A DNA stretch of 64,000 nt from Octadecabacter arcticus 238 (lineage in GTDB: Bacteria; Pseudomonadota; Alphaproteobacteria; Rhodobacterales; Rhodobacteraceae), in contig NC_020908.1 in assembly GCF_000155735.2 (NCBI RefSeq), forward strand, positions 5,136,280 through 5,200,279, in the 5' to 3' direction. Shown here one piece after another: positions 54,974 to 64,000 of this stretch (within the stretch, counting starts at the first letter, position 1; every line of letters starts with the position of its first letter). The notes under the pieces are model-generated. The model saw nothing but the letters and a program-made list of their open reading frames with translations, did not search any database and was not told the DNA's origin. The translations under genes were made by a program, and so were the position numbers.

Positions 54974-55309
54974 TTAGAAGCGTCGTTCGGTACCGCGTTT
55001 CGGTTGCGAAATCTGGGTCGCCTTACCGGAAGAATCGTAGCTGGACAGCGTCGTGCGCGCCGCCCGTTGCTGGTTCAAGGTTGTCAGGATAGTGCCAACG
55101 CCCTCTCTGGCTGTGGCGAACAATGTGCTGTTGCGAGCGAGCGCGGATGCCAATAATCGCAACTCTGCGGCGCCTGCGCCTTCAAACTGCGTGGCAAGGA
55201 CCTCCTTTTGGGGAATCAACGCCCCGACAGTTTCGAAATCACCCTTCAAGAGCGCTGCCCGCTCGACCTCAAGAAGATGGGTCAACTGGCCTATTGCGCG
55301 CGTCGTCAT
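54974..55309 (-). CDS. FlgN-like flagellar chaperone
   Basis: 111 aa, mostly helical (LLEVERAALLKGDFETVGAL; LRLLASALARNSTLFATARE; ILTTLNQQRAARTTLSSYD), as in FlgN-type hook-junction export chaperones of Rhodobacterales. Short and divergent, so the call leans on its position: it overlaps the rod-binding gene by 4 nt and faces fliK-flgD. Confidence 0.65.
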   Translation of the reverse strand: MTTRAIGQLTHLLEVERAALLKGDFETVGALIPQKEVLATQFEGAGAAELRLLASALARNSTLFATAREGVGTILTTLNQQRAARTTLSSYDSSGKATQISQPKRGTERRF

Positions 55310-55578
55310 CGGGATTTTGCAATCATGGCATCAAACATCGATTGCGCCAGACCAATGCCACCGGCCTGTGTCATCTGTTTGGCTTGCTCATCCCGCAGGA
55401 ACGATGCGAACTGATCCTCACCCGCGCCACCGCCAAATTCCTCCGGCGTTTCGCCGATCCCCGCCGACTTCAACATCTCTGACAAAAACGCCGCCTCAAG
55501 CGATTGCGCAACTGCCATCAGTTGATCCTCACGCGTGGCGGTGGGTGCGCCTGCGGATTGGGTTGGTTGTATTTCCAT
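55306..55578 (-). CDS. flagellar rod-binding protein (FlgJ N-domain/CheL-like)
   Basis: 90 aa. VAQSLEAAFLSEMLKSAGIG and FASFLRDEQAKQMTQAGGIG then LAQSMFDAMI match the rod-binding domain of FlgJ; the muramidase half of enterobacterial FlgJ is absent, as normal in alphaproteobacteria (called CheL there). It is divergent from fliK with about 110 bp between, which should hold both promoters. Confidence 0.82.
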   Translation of the reverse strand: MEIQPTQSAGAPTATREDQLMAVAQSLEAAFLSEMLKSAGIGETPEEFGGGAGEDQFASFLRDEQAKQMTQAGGIGLAQSMFDAMIAKSR

Positions 55579-55689
55579 GCTGAAGACTCCGATGCGGGCA
55601 ATTTTTCTGATGTTTAAGCGTCAGCGGTAAAGATTGAGTAAGTATCTGCGCGGTAAAGACAGCCCAATCGCACTTGATCGGAGAAACCG

Positions 55690-57009
55690 ATGACTCAAAT
55701 GGACACGTTGTTGACTGCCAAGGCGCAGCCGTCGTCGCCGTTACACCGCAAACCGGACATCGATGCCCAAATCGACAAAGCGACATATTTCTCGCAGATC
55801 TGGTCCGTTCAGGCTGACGACGCAGTCGCAAAGGATGCGGCGCAGTCCCTGATCCGCGATGTGTTGCCGGACGCCGACGCCGCTAAAACAGCCATCGCGG
55901 CGCCACCAGAAAATACTCTGACACCGATTCCACAGCTACATTCCAAAAGTGACGTCCTGGCGTGGCAAGTCACTGGACCTGCCACGCCAGAAATGGGCAC
56001 CGTCGCCGTCCCGATTAAAACTATAGAATCAAACACAATGCCAAATGCTGCCCTTGCTGACGCGTCAAACATTGAAGTTTCGGGCGCGCAAAACCACGCG
56101 GCTCTGAAAGCTGCACCCGAAAATGTGGTGCAACAGGCACAAACAAGGCACCTGAACCCTCAACCGCCCGTGCCCCAAACGGATCCCCACGTCGCGCGAT
56201 CCAGCCGCGAGGGTGGAAGCAAGACCACAGAAAAACCGACCGAACCTGAACAAATAAAAGCCACGCCGCCCAACATGCCGCAACCACCTTTGGCAGGCAC
56301 ACCTCAGGTCAACGCGCCACAGCTTCCGAACCTGCAGCGCGCATTGCCCCCTGTCGATGAAAAAACACCAATCGCCGCACCAGAAACCCGCCAAAATGCG
56401 CCCCAAACATTATGGAGCGTCGCCGCACCGTCACCACGCGACCCGATAGCGAAACCCATCCCGTCCCCAATTCCAATCGCACCCATCTTGGCAAAGCTGG
56501 CAACGCCCGACCCTGCCATTTTAGGGGATGAACCACTCGGCCCGGACCTCGGCGCGCCTCCCGGTTCACAAAGCAGTGTGACGACGACGGCGGCCGCGAC
56601 TTCCACTTTGCAGCGGAGCTACGCCCCGCACGTCGCCCACCAAATCGCGACAGCAATTGTTCAAACGTCCGGGGCCACCACCGAGATCGCCTTAAACCCA
56701 GAAGAACTGGGCCGTGTGCGCATTTCGGTAACGGCTGGTGACACCGGTCTGACCGTCGCGATCATCGCCGAACGTCCTGAAACCGTGGATCTCATGCGCC
56801 GCAACATCGACCTCCTAACGCGAGAGCTACGCGAAATGGGCTACGAAAATCCGACTTTCACATTCAGCGATCAATCCGGTGACGCAGATCAAGATCAGGG
56901 GAATGGCGAGGAGCAATCGGGCGTGGCGTCGGATCCTTCGACCGCCGATGAACACCCCCAGACCAGCATTCGCGTCGCCCTTTCAGGCGGCCTCGACCTT
57001 AAACTATAA
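55690..57009 (+). CDS. fliK: flagellar hook-length control protein
   Basis: 439 aa. The long N-terminal part is low in complexity and rich in Pro, Ala, Gln and Thr, as expected for the secreted ruler; the C-terminal Flg_hook domain is clear: TTEIALNPEELGRVRISVTA ... IIAERPETVDLMRRNIDLLT then RELREMGYENPTFTFSD. It sets hook length and switches export. Its stop overlaps the flgD start by 1 nt. Confidence 0.9.
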   Translation: MTQMDTLLTAKAQPSSPLHRKPDIDAQIDKATYFSQIWSVQADDAVAKDAAQSLIRDVLPDADAAKTAIAAPPENTLTPIPQLHSKSDVLAWQVTGPATPEMGTVAVPIKTIESNTMPNAALADASNIEVSGAQNHAALKAAPENVVQQAQTRHLNPQPPVPQTDPHVARSSREGGSKTTEKPTEPEQIKATPPNMPQPPLAGTPQVNAPQLPNLQRALPPVDEKTPIAAPETRQNAPQTLWSVAAPSPRDPIAKPIPSPIPIAPILAKLATPDPAILGDEPLGPDLGAPPGSQSSVTTTAAATSTLQRSYAPHVAHQIATAIVQTSGATTEIALNPEELGRVRISVTAGDTGLTVAIIAERPETVDLMRRNIDLLTRELREMGYENPTFTFSDQSGDADQDQGNGEEQSGVASDPSTADEHPQTSIRVALSGGLDLKL

Positions 57010-57689
57010 TGGAGCAGCAAATCCCCATGGAACTCACTCAAGCCCTCACACCGGTGTCGCAACCCGCCTTTTCGCCACAAGCCGAACCCTCGGAAACTGT
57101 CATCAGCTCCAATTTTGAGACATTTCTAAAGATGCTTACGGTGCAAATGGAAAATCAGGATCCGCTGAACCCTACGGATTCATCAGAATACGCCCAGCAA
57201 CTGGCAACGTTTTCGGGGGTCGAACAGGCGGTGCTGACAAACGACCTTTTGTCGGCATTGATGGTGCAAATGAATACGACAGGCATGGCTCAGATGGCCG
57301 ATTGGGTTGGTAAAGAAGCCCGCGCGATAGTCCCCGGTCATTTTGACGGCAGTCCGATCACCATCGCGCCAAACCCGGCCGCCATTGCCGACAAAGTGGA
57401 ATTGGTCGTGTCTGATCCGCAAGGCAATGAGGTTCAGCGCTACGACATTCCTAATTCGGCCGACCCAATTGAATGGGCCGGAACCCAAAGCGACGGCACC
57501 CCGTTGCCTTCGGGCCTTTACCATTTTCAGGTCGTAAGCTCGGCCAATGGTGTGCCGGTTCTAGCTGAAACCGCAGCTACCTACGCCCGCGTGCAAGAGG
57601 TACGCAGCGAAAATGGCCAATCCGTTCTCGTTCTTAATGGGGGTGTATCCGTGCTCGCGTCTGATGTCAGTGCATTGCGCGAAGGTTGA
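57009..57689 (+). CDS. flgD: flagellar hook assembly/capping protein
   Basis: 226 aa. N-terminal signature FETFLKMLTVQMENQDPLNP then TDSSEYAQQLATFSGVEQAV, followed by the Fn3/tudor-like C-domain (VVSDPQGNEVQRYDIP; GLYHFQVVSS). FlgD caps the growing hook. ATG overlaps the fliK stop (TAATG). An in-frame ATG at 57027 is an alternative start. Confidence 0.92.
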   Translation: MEQQIPMELTQALTPVSQPAFSPQAEPSETVISSNFETFLKMLTVQMENQDPLNPTDSSEYAQQLATFSGVEQAVLTNDLLSALMVQMNTTGMAQMADWVGKEARAIVPGHFDGSPITIAPNPAAIADKVELVVSDPQGNEVQRYDIPNSADPIEWAGTQSDGTPLPSGLYHFQVVSSANGVPVLAETAATYARVQEVRSENGQSVLVLNGGVSVLASDVSALREG

Positions 57690-57691
57690 TT

Positions 57692-59224
57692 TCAACCAAT
57701 GATCGACAGTCCGACGGCCGCAGAAATTGCGACGCCGGCGCCCAACATCGCCCAGCCGAATGCGGGCCAGTAACTGCGACGTGGCGGGGCTGCAGGTTCT
57801 TCGCCGAGCCGTATCAACGCGGCTTCTGCCAAGGCGGGCAGGCGCGGCCCGAATCGCGCCAAAACGCGCGCCGTCTTCGCTAAATCACGTGCAATGGCGC
57901 GCGGCCCGATACTATCCTTGATGTAGTCTTCGACCACAGGTTTCGCCGCATCCCATATGTTCATGCGATGATCAAACGTGCGCGCGACGCCTTCGACAAC
58001 AACCATCGTGCGTTGCAACAGGATCAGTTCGGTCCGTGTTTCCATGCCGAATCGCTCCGTCACTTCAAACAAATAGGACAACAATCGCGCCATCGAAATT
58101 TGCTCTGCGTTCATGCCAAAGATCGGTTCACCTACGGCGCGCAGCGCGCGGGCAAATTCGTTCACATCACGGTCCGCAGGCACATACCCGGCCTCAAAAT
58201 GCACTTCAGCTACACGGGTGTAATCGCGCCGGATAAATCCAAACAAAATCTCGGCATAAACACGCCGCGTGTATTCATCCAAATGCCCCATGATCCCAAA
58301 ATCATAGGCAATAATATCGCCGTTTGGCGCTATCTTAAGGTTGCCGTGGTGCATGTCTGCGTGGAAAAAACCGTCGCGCAAGGCGTGGTTCAAAAACAAC
58401 TGGATTACGCGGCTCGACAGTTCCGTCAGATCGTGTCCTGCGTCGGCAATCGCATCGACGTCTGCGGCATTGATCCCTTCGGCCCAATCCAGCGTCATAA
58501 CGCGACGCGCCGAAAGGCCCCAACGCACGCGCGGTAAAGTGAAACCCTTGTCCTGCGCCGTATTATCCGCAAATTCTGACGCGGACGCGCTTTCAAGCCG
58601 CAGGTCGAGCTCGCTCAAGACGACGCCTTCAAAATGCTCAATCACATCCAACGGGCGCAATCGGCGCGACGACGGCGAAAACCTGTCAAACACCCATGCG
58701 GCCAGATAAAACGCGTCGATGTCCTTTTGAAATGCCCGTTCAATGCCGGGCCGCAACACCTTCACGGCGACGAATTCGCCATCCGAAACCAAACGCGCTT
58801 TGTGAACCTGCGCGATAGACGCAGCCGCCACAGGATCTGAAAATTCGCTGAACACCGAATCGATTGAAACGCCCAATTCCTTTTCGACCTCGGCCTTGGC
58901 CACGTCGACGGGGAAGGGCGGTAACTTGTCTTGCAAGACCCGCAACTGCATCGCCAGTTCCGCGCCAACCACGTCCGGTCGCGTCGACAAAACCTGTCCG
59001 AATTTGATGTACGCCGGTCCCAACGCGTGCAGGGCCCGCGTTAGGGGCGGCAGGTTTGCATCGCCCTTTAACCCAAGCCCTTGAAACGGCCAAACCAAGC
59101 CGCGCAAAGCCATCCGTGCCACGGTGGGGGTTTCAGCGGCATCTAAAATCACCGTCATTGCGCCTGTGCGTTCCAGCGTTGCGCCAGTGCGGATCAACCG
59201 CCAAATATTGTGCGGACCACGCAT
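57692..59224 (-). CDS. ubiB: ubiquinone biosynthesis kinase-like protein
   Basis: 510 aa ADCK/ABC1-type atypical kinase. The KxGQ motif (AYIKFGQVLSTRPDVVG), Ala-rich loop (AAASIAQVHKARL), nucleotide Lys (VAVKVLRPG), DMHHGN catalytic loop and AYDFGIMGHLDEYTR are all present; the C-terminal ~25 residues form a membrane anchor. Needed for coenzyme Q synthesis. The start at 59224 (MRGPHNIW) lies 1 nt after the ubiE stop, so the two are co-translated. Confidence 0.93.
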   Translation of the reverse strand: MRGPHNIWRLIRTGATLERTGAMTVILDAAETPTVARMALRGLVWPFQGLGLKGDANLPPLTRALHALGPAYIKFGQVLSTRPDVVGAELAMQLRVLQDKLPPFPVDVAKAEVEKELGVSIDSVFSEFSDPVAAASIAQVHKARLVSDGEFVAVKVLRPGIERAFQKDIDAFYLAAWVFDRFSPSSRRLRPLDVIEHFEGVVLSELDLRLESASASEFADNTAQDKGFTLPRVRWGLSARRVMTLDWAEGINAADVDAIADAGHDLTELSSRVIQLFLNHALRDGFFHADMHHGNLKIAPNGDIIAYDFGIMGHLDEYTRRVYAEILFGFIRRDYTRVAEVHFEAGYVPADRDVNEFARALRAVGEPIFGMNAEQISMARLLSYLFEVTERFGMETRTELILLQRTMVVVEGVARTFDHRMNIWDAAKPVVEDYIKDSIGPRAIARDLAKTARVLARFGPRLPALAEAALIRLGEEPAAPPRRSYWPAFGWAMLGAGVAISAAVGLSIIG

Positions 59225-59225
59225 G

Positions 59226-59972
59226 TTACAGCTTCCAACCGGAATGCAGACACGCGATGCCAAGGCTCAGATTACGGAACTTCGCATTGTCGAAACCCGC
59301 GTCCTTGATCATGCCAAGGAACGTATCTTGATCTGGAAACTTCCGAATAGATTCAACTAGATATTGGTAACTATCGCGGTCACCCGTGATCAGTTTTCCC
59401 ATCGCAGGGATCGCATTGAACGAATAAACATCATACATTTTTTGCAGCATCTCATTGGGGATCTGGCTGAATTCCAGCACCATCAATCGCCCACCCGGTT
59501 TCAACACGCGGTACGCCTCGGCCAATGCTTCTTGCGGGCGCGTGACGTTGCGAATGCCAAAGCTGATTGTGTAAACGTCGAACGTGTTGTCCTCGAACGG
59601 CAGCGCCATCGCGTCGCCCACAATCCAGTCCAGCGAATCTTCCAATTGCGCCGCCTCAGCCCGCTTACGTCCTTCGATCAACATCGGTTCCGTCAGGTCC
59701 AACACCGTCGCATGACCGACTTTGGCGCGTTTCAAGAACCGGAACGCCACATCGCCTGTACCACCCGCCACATCCAAAAGCTTTTGCCCTGAACGCGGCG
59801 CCAGCCAATCCATCATCGCATCTTTCCAGATGCGGTGGATGCCAAGGCTCATCGCGTCGTTCATCACGTCATACTTGCTGGCAACGCTTGAAAACACACC
59901 GCGCACGAGGCCTGCTTTGTCGCCCTCAGGCACGGTTTCAAAACCGAAATGGGTCGTGCGATCATCTGTCAT
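59226..59972 (-). CDS. ubiE: ubiquinone/menaquinone C-methyltransferase
   Basis: 248 aa class I SAM methyltransferase. [39 protein letters not shown] (SAM site) and [20 protein letters not shown] with [12 protein letters not shown] are UbiE signatures. The start at 59972 ([10 protein letters not shown]) has aagggg about 8 nt upstream. Divergent from mutM. Confidence 0.95.
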   Translation of the reverse strand: MTDDRTTHFGFETVPEGDKAGLVRGVFSSVASKYDVMNDAMSLGIHRIWKDAMMDWLAPRSGQKLLDVAGGTGDVAFRFLKRAKVGHATVLDLTEPMLIEGRKRAEAAQLEDSLDWIVGDAMALPFEDNTFDVYTISFGIRNVTRPQEALAEAYRVLKPGGRLMVLEFSQIPNEMLQKMYDVYSFNAIPAMGKLITGDRDSYQYLVESIRKFPDQDTFLGMIKDAGFDNAKFRNLSLGIACLHSGWKL

Positions 59973-60057
59973 GTTATGGCCCCTTGCGCAGCTTAATTGG
60001 CAGTTATAGCGTCCCACCTTCAGATACAAATAGCCAAATCAGCGCGGGGGACGATGG

Positions 60058-60909
60058 ATGCCCGAATTGCCAGAAGTCGAAACCGTCCGCGCGGGCCTTG
60101 TCCCGTCTATGCAAGGGCACGTCATTACCCGTGCCGAGGTCAACCGCCCAGACCTGCGCTGGCCCTTTCCCGATGACATGGCGCAGCGACTGACGGGGGC
60201 GACCGTCACGGCGCTTCGCAGGCGATCAAAATACATTCTTGCTGATCTAAGTACGGGTGAAACCCTCATTATTCATCTGGGCATGTCGGGCCGAATGACG
60301 GTGTCCGGTGATCCGCTTGGCCAGTTCCACCATGACCATCCCGCCCCTGCAAAACACGATCATGTGGTGTTTCACATGGGCAATGGCGCGCGCGTGACGT
60401 TCAATGATCCACGGCGGTTCGGCGCGATGGACCTCGCCAAGACCGACGCATTGAACGATCACTGGCTGATCAAACCCATTGGTCCCGAACCTTTGGGCAA
60501 TGGATTTAACGAGGCGTATTTGGTTAAAGCCTTCGCCGCAAAGAACACGCCCGTCAAAACAGCCCTTCTTGATCAACGCCTTATCGCGGGCTTGGGCAAT
60601 ATCTACGTTTGCGAAGTCCTGTTTCGCGCCCACATCGATCCGACGCGAAAGGCGAAAGACCTGTCCAAGAAACAAATCGCGTCGCTTGTGCCTATCGTGC
60701 GCGATGTCCTGAACAAAGCGATCGCAGCTGGTGGCTCATCGCTCAAGGACTACCGCCAAGCAGATGGCGAACTTGGCTATTTTCAAAAGGCATTTCAGGC
60801 CTACGACCGCGCGGGCCACCCCTGCCAAACCCCCGAATGCACCGGATCAATCGCCCGCATCGTGCAGTCGGGACGATCAACTTTCTATTGCCCCAAATGT
60901 CAAAGATAG
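60058..60909 (+). CDS. mutM: formamidopyrimidine-DNA glycosylase
   Basis: 283 aa. N-terminal [13 protein letters not shown] gives the catalytic Pro2/Glu3 after Met removal; [21 protein letters not shown], and the H2TH region [20 protein letters not shown] follow; the C-terminal zinc finger is [20 protein letters not shown] then FYCPKCQ, with a C-x4-C first half. Removes 8-oxoguanine and ring-opened purines. Confidence 0.95.
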   Translation: MPELPEVETVRAGLVPSMQGHVITRAEVNRPDLRWPFPDDMAQRLTGATVTALRRRSKYILADLSTGETLIIHLGMSGRMTVSGDPLGQFHHDHPAPAKHDHVVFHMGNGARVTFNDPRRFGAMDLAKTDALNDHWLIKPIGPEPLGNGFNEAYLVKAFAAKNTPVKTALLDQRLIAGLGNIYVCEVLFRAHIDPTRKAKDLSKKQIASLVPIVRDVLNKAIAAGGSSLKDYRQADGELGYFQKAFQAYDRAGHPCQTPECTGSIARIVQSGRSTFYCPKCQR

Positions 60910-60972
60910 CTTGCCCTTGCGCCACGCTTTGGTAACCCTGAAAGATCATGAACGAGTGCGGAGCAAACACAA

Positions 60973-61749
60973 ATGGCCTACGAAACTATCATTGTTGAAA
61001 TCGCCGAAGGCGTCGCACTGATTACGCTAAACCGCCCCGATGCCCTCAACGCCTTGAATTCGCAGCTTTTGCGTGAACTCGCTACGGCCGTTGAAAAGGC
61101 CGATGCGTCTGACAAAGTGCGCTGTATCGTGCTGACCGGATCAGACAAAGCCTTTGCTGCCGGTGCCGATATTAAAGAAATGGCGGACAAAACCTTCGTC
61201 GAAATGTATCGCGAGAACTTTTTTGGTGCCGAAACCGACCGCTTTATCAAGACCCGAAAGCCGATCATCGCCGCTGTGTCCGGCTATGTTCTTGGGGGTG
61301 GGTGCGAACTGGCGATGATGTGCGATTTTATCATTGCGTCCGATACCGCGAAATTCGGCCAGCCGGAAATCAACCTTGGCGTCATGGCTGGTCTTGGTGG
61401 CACGCAGCGGTTGACGCGGTTTGTCGGCAAGTCCAAATCGATGGAAATGCACCTGACTGGACGTTTCATGAATGCCGAAGAGGCGGAACGATCCGGCTTA
61501 GTTAGTCGCGTCGTGCCGGTCAAAAAGCTCAAAGAAGAAGTGATGAGCGCGGCCAACAAGATCGCCGAAAAATCACTTCTCGCGACGATGGCCGTCAAAG
61601 ACGCCGTAAATTGCGCCTATGAAACGACAATGGCCGAAGGTATCAACTACGAACGCCGCCTGTTTCAATCGCTTTTTGCGACAGAAGATCAAACCGAAGG
61701 CATGGCGTCCTACATTGAAAAACGCGAACCGCAATTTCGCGACAAGTAA
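60973..61749 (+). CDS. enoyl-CoA hydratase
   Basis: 258 aa crotonase. Oxyanion-hole segments FAAGADIKEM and SGYVLGGGCELAMMCDF; catalytic Glu residues in CELAMM...FGQPEINLGVMAGLGGTQRL. Length and sequence fit the short-chain enoyl-CoA hydratase of fatty-acid or amino-acid breakdown (FadB1/PaaF type). It lies in the mutM-ech-rpsT order common near dnaA in Rhodobacterales. Confidence 0.93.
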   Translation: MAYETIIVEIAEGVALITLNRPDALNALNSQLLRELATAVEKADASDKVRCIVLTGSDKAFAAGADIKEMADKTFVEMYRENFFGAETDRFIKTRKPIIAAVSGYVLGGGCELAMMCDFIIASDTAKFGQPEINLGVMAGLGGTQRLTRFVGKSKSMEMHLTGRFMNAEEAERSGLVSRVVPVKKLKEEVMSAANKIAEKSLLATMAVKDAVNCAYETTMAEGINYERRLFQSLFATEDQTEGMASYIEKREPQFRDK

Positions 61750-61750
61750 G

Positions 61751-63066
61751 TCAGTTCATATAATGCAGCGTATCAAACGTCCCGCGCCAGTCCCGCACGC
61801 GCGGGGCCATCGCAGACGGGTTATTGCTGCTTAGGGCCTCGGCAATCAAATCTGCCATCCGATCAACATGCTGCACATCTACTCCCCAACGCACCAATTC
61901 CGGTGTGCCAATCCGCAGCCCATTCATATCGCCAGCGACACCCTCAATCGGCAGCCCGATCCCACAGGCCAAAAATCCGGCCTTGCGCAACTGCTTTGAC
62001 GCGGCCTGACCACCACCATAGGCCGCAGCGCGAATTGCAAACTGGTGGCTCGATGTCGCCCCATGCGCGGTTTCAAACACTGGAACCCCGCGGGTTTTCA
62101 AGGCTGCGGCCAACCCTTGTGCCACGTCGATCATCTTGCGCGCATAGGCTTGTCCATGCTTGCGCCAATCCAACATCGTCACCGCCATTGCAGCAGATTT
62201 CGCGGCATCAAAATTCGCCGTCATCCCGGGGAATGCAATTGCGTCAAACCTCTCGGCCATTTCTGCATCATTGGTCACGATCAGCCCCCCGCTGGCCCGC
62301 CAAGGCTTTTGTAGGTCGACATCGTCATGAAATGCGCGCCCTCCGCCAAGGGGTCACGCCACGCCTTACCTGCAATAATCCCACATTGGTGCGCAGCGTC
62401 GAACATTACTTTCGCACCCACAGCGTCCGCAACGGCCCTAATCTGAGCCACGGGATGTTCATACAGGTTCAAACTTGCGCCGACGGTAATCAGTTTCGGC
62501 TTCTCTGCCTTGGCCAAAGCCAGCAGCGCTTCTGCATCTATGGTGTATCCGTCCGCCAGCACTGGCGCCTCTACGGTCCGCAACCCGAATAGCCCCGCAC
62601 AGCCCGCCAAATGATGCGTCACATGTCCGCCCAACGATGCGGGGGGCGCGATGATGGTATCGCCCGCTTTGCAGGTCGCCATGAACCCATATAAGTTGGC
62701 AATCGCACCGGATGGCACGCGGATTTCGGCGAACTTTGCGTCAAATACATCAGCGCACAACTGCGCTGCGATGACCTCGATCTCTTCGATCGCCTCCAAC
62801 CCCATTTCGTATTTGTCACCTGGATACCCGAGCGATGGGCGTGACCCCAAACCAGACGCCAGCATCGCTTCGGCCTTGGGGTTCATCACATTCGTCGCAG
62901 GGTTCAGATTGAAACACGCGGCTTCATGAATGTCGCGATTTTCGCCAACCAGCGCCTCCAGACGATCCATAATCACGTCCGACGCCGCCCCTGACGTGCG
63001 TCCAGCAATGTCTTGCACCCGCGCTTCGCAGTCTGTGGGCACCCAGCCCCGTGTTGTTAACGTCAT
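61751..63066 (-). pseudogene. glyA: serine hydroxymethyltransferase-like protein, frameshifted
   Basis: The N-terminal frame (63066-62281) runs from MTLTTRGWVPTD through NRDIHEAACFNLNPATNVMN, IRVPSGAIANLYGFMATCKA and the PLP-lysine segment MSTYKSLGGPAGG, then stops. The C-terminal frame (62278-61751) continues LIVTNDAEMAERFDAIAFPG ... CGIGLPIEGVAGDMNGLRIG. The break is in a run of six G; a seventh G would restore one frame of about 438 aa. It is an SHMT paralogue (STYKSLGGP instead of the classical THKTLRGP), so true GlyA may lie elsewhere. A real mutation and a sequencing slip in the homopolymer cannot be told apart here. Confidence 0.82.
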
Positions 63067-63284
63067 GTGAACTCCTGTGGTTTTCGCCACCCTGACGCGC
63101 CATAACCACCATTGCAAAAGGTTGTTTGCAAAACGCCACCACCCTGCCTATACGCAGCTTTGAAATGCGCGTGTTGCCCGCTTAGGCACGAATCAATCCG
63201 GTTCAGTGAACACTTTGTTCAAACTCCCGGTGGGTCACGTTCGTTATGAAATTTGAACAAACGAACCCGAAAGAGACTGATTAC

Positions 63285-63548
63285 ATGGCAAATACTCCAC
63301 AAGCTAAAAAACGCGCACGTCAGAACGAAGCCCGCTTTCAAGTCAACAAAGCCCGCCGTTCGCGCATCCGTACCTTCCTGCGCAAAGCTGAAGAAGCAAT
63401 TGCGTCTGGCGAAAAGGACGCAGCGACTGCTGCCCTTCGCGCCCTTCAGCCTGAATTGATGCGCGGCGTCTCTAAGGGTGTTTTCCACAAGAACACAGCG
63501 GCTCGTAAGATGTCCCGCCTAAGCTCGCGGGTCAAAGCGATCGCCTAA
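63285..63548 (+). CDS. rpsT: 30S ribosomal protein S20
   Basis: 87 aa, [20 protein letters not shown] then [20 protein letters not shown]-terminal [19 protein letters not shown]. The start at 63285 is canonical for S20; the upstream in-frame codons are not. Single-gene unit with a strong terminator. Confidence 0.97.
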   Translation: MANTPQAKKRARQNEARFQVNKARRSRIRTFLRKAEEAIASGEKDAATAALRALQPELMRGVSKGVFHKNTAARKMSRLSSRVKAIA

Positions 63549-63582
63549 TTTCAGCAACGGCTGATTCTTTATTATTTTGAAT

Positions 63583-63612
63583 TAAAGGCGATCCAATCGG
63601 GTCGCCTTTTTC
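63583..63612 (+). terminator. Rho-independent terminator of rpsT
   Basis: aaaggcga-tccaatcggg-tcgccttttt: an 8-bp stem followed by T5, 35 nt after the rpsT stop. Confidence 0.88.
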
Positions 63613-64000
63613 GTTGGCCGGTCTCATTTCTGCTCCCGCGTGTGCTACTTTTCCTTTCGTTTCAAAGGCGCGTGAGATTCGTTTCAACGCGATCGCTGTC
63701 AAGGACATCTTGTTGTTGAAATTGCGGACCTGAAAGGGCTAGTTTTGCTGAGCGATTCAATTCGTTCCTGGGGGAACGTGGGACAATCAAACAAGGACTG
63801 CGACCGAATCTACACAACCGTAGATCGTGGCAAATCGGCTTTAGCCGATCTTTGTTTGGTACTTTGGCGGCCGCATGGGTTGGGGAACCTAGCGTTACGT
63901 CAAAAGGGCTCACGCTATCTGCGATGCCAACTGGTTGAGGGAAACACCCTCAGATCATTTGGACCAAGGCATCAGTTTTAAGAGACCGCCGTCACAAAGT
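63613..64000. other. intergenic DNA after rpsT, probable approach to dnaA/oriC
   Basis: No gene is convincing here. Several inverted repeats are visible (atctac-acaacc-gtagat near 63808; atcggct-tt-agccgat near 63835). In Rhodobacterales the next gene after rpsT is usually dnaA, but I saw no consensus DnaA box (ttatccaca) in this stretch. Confidence 0.45.

Noticed and set aside
1..64000. CRISPR array, rRNA or tRNA genes
   Set aside because: No regularly spaced direct repeats with unique spacers and no rRNA- or tRNA-like sequence were seen on either strand.

Overview
The window reads as chromosomal DNA of a marine alphaproteobacterium of the Rhodobacterales (Roseobacter group). The evidence is the order ubiB-ubiE / mutM - enoyl-CoA hydratase - rpsT (normally beside dnaA in this order), a Roseobacter-type flagellar block, the hps/com sulfonate genes and a rhodopsin-carotenoid cluster. 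The very high load of insertion sequences (IS66, IS3, IS5, IS91, IS256, ISL3, IS630, IS1595), many of them nested, together with a rhodopsin operon resembles Octadecabacter. That genus assignment is inference.

Layout. 1-14.6 kb is an IS graveyard: ISL3, IS66 (two inverted copies), IS5, IS3 and IS91 elements around a broken AlbA/AAA-type gene, an alpha/beta hydrolase and an integrase. 14.8-20.8 kb is a tightly overlapping operon, rhodopsin-crtE-crtI-crtB-crtY-blh, sufficient to make retinal from C15 plus C5 prenyl precursors. 21-31.9 kb is a second IS-rich stretch (IS256, ISL3, IS91, IS3, IS630, IS5) with a DUF1127 gene, broken hns, lysR and type III restriction-modification genes, a NrdR-like zinc-ribbon protein and a small Met-Thr repeat peptide gene. 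31.9-37.1 kb is a six-gene operon, hpsN-hpsO-hpsP-comD-comE plus an FMN-dependent 2-hydroxyacid dehydrogenase, that would convert dihydroxypropanesulfonate to sulfoacetaldehyde. 37.2-48.6 kb is ordinary chromosome: msrBA, a hydantoinase, a YnjBCD-type ABC transporter with its CDP-alcohol phosphatidyltransferase partner, a cytochrome c, idi, and an aldose dehydrogenase plus aldonate dehydratase pair. 48.8-54.6 kb holds a gene cut by two independent ISs, then TPR/glycosyltransferase-like, DUF6165-like and FkbM methyltransferase genes. 54.6-57.7 kb is a flagellar block (motB stub, flgN-like, flgJ/cheL-like, fliK, flgD). 57.7-64 kb is housekeeping: ubiB, ubiE, mutM, enoyl-CoA hydratase, a frameshifted SHMT-like gene and rpsT.

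How it fits together. The rhodopsin operon and the sulfonate operon are both intact and both lie directly beside IS-dense DNA, while motility, gene silencing (hns), restriction-modification and one-carbon genes nearby carry stops, frameshifts or truncations. This suggests a genome under strong IS-driven reshaping that keeps light harvesting and organosulfonate use. idi (45.3 kb) could feed the same isoprenoid pool as the crt genes but is not linked to them. I saw no rRNA, tRNA or CRISPR array.
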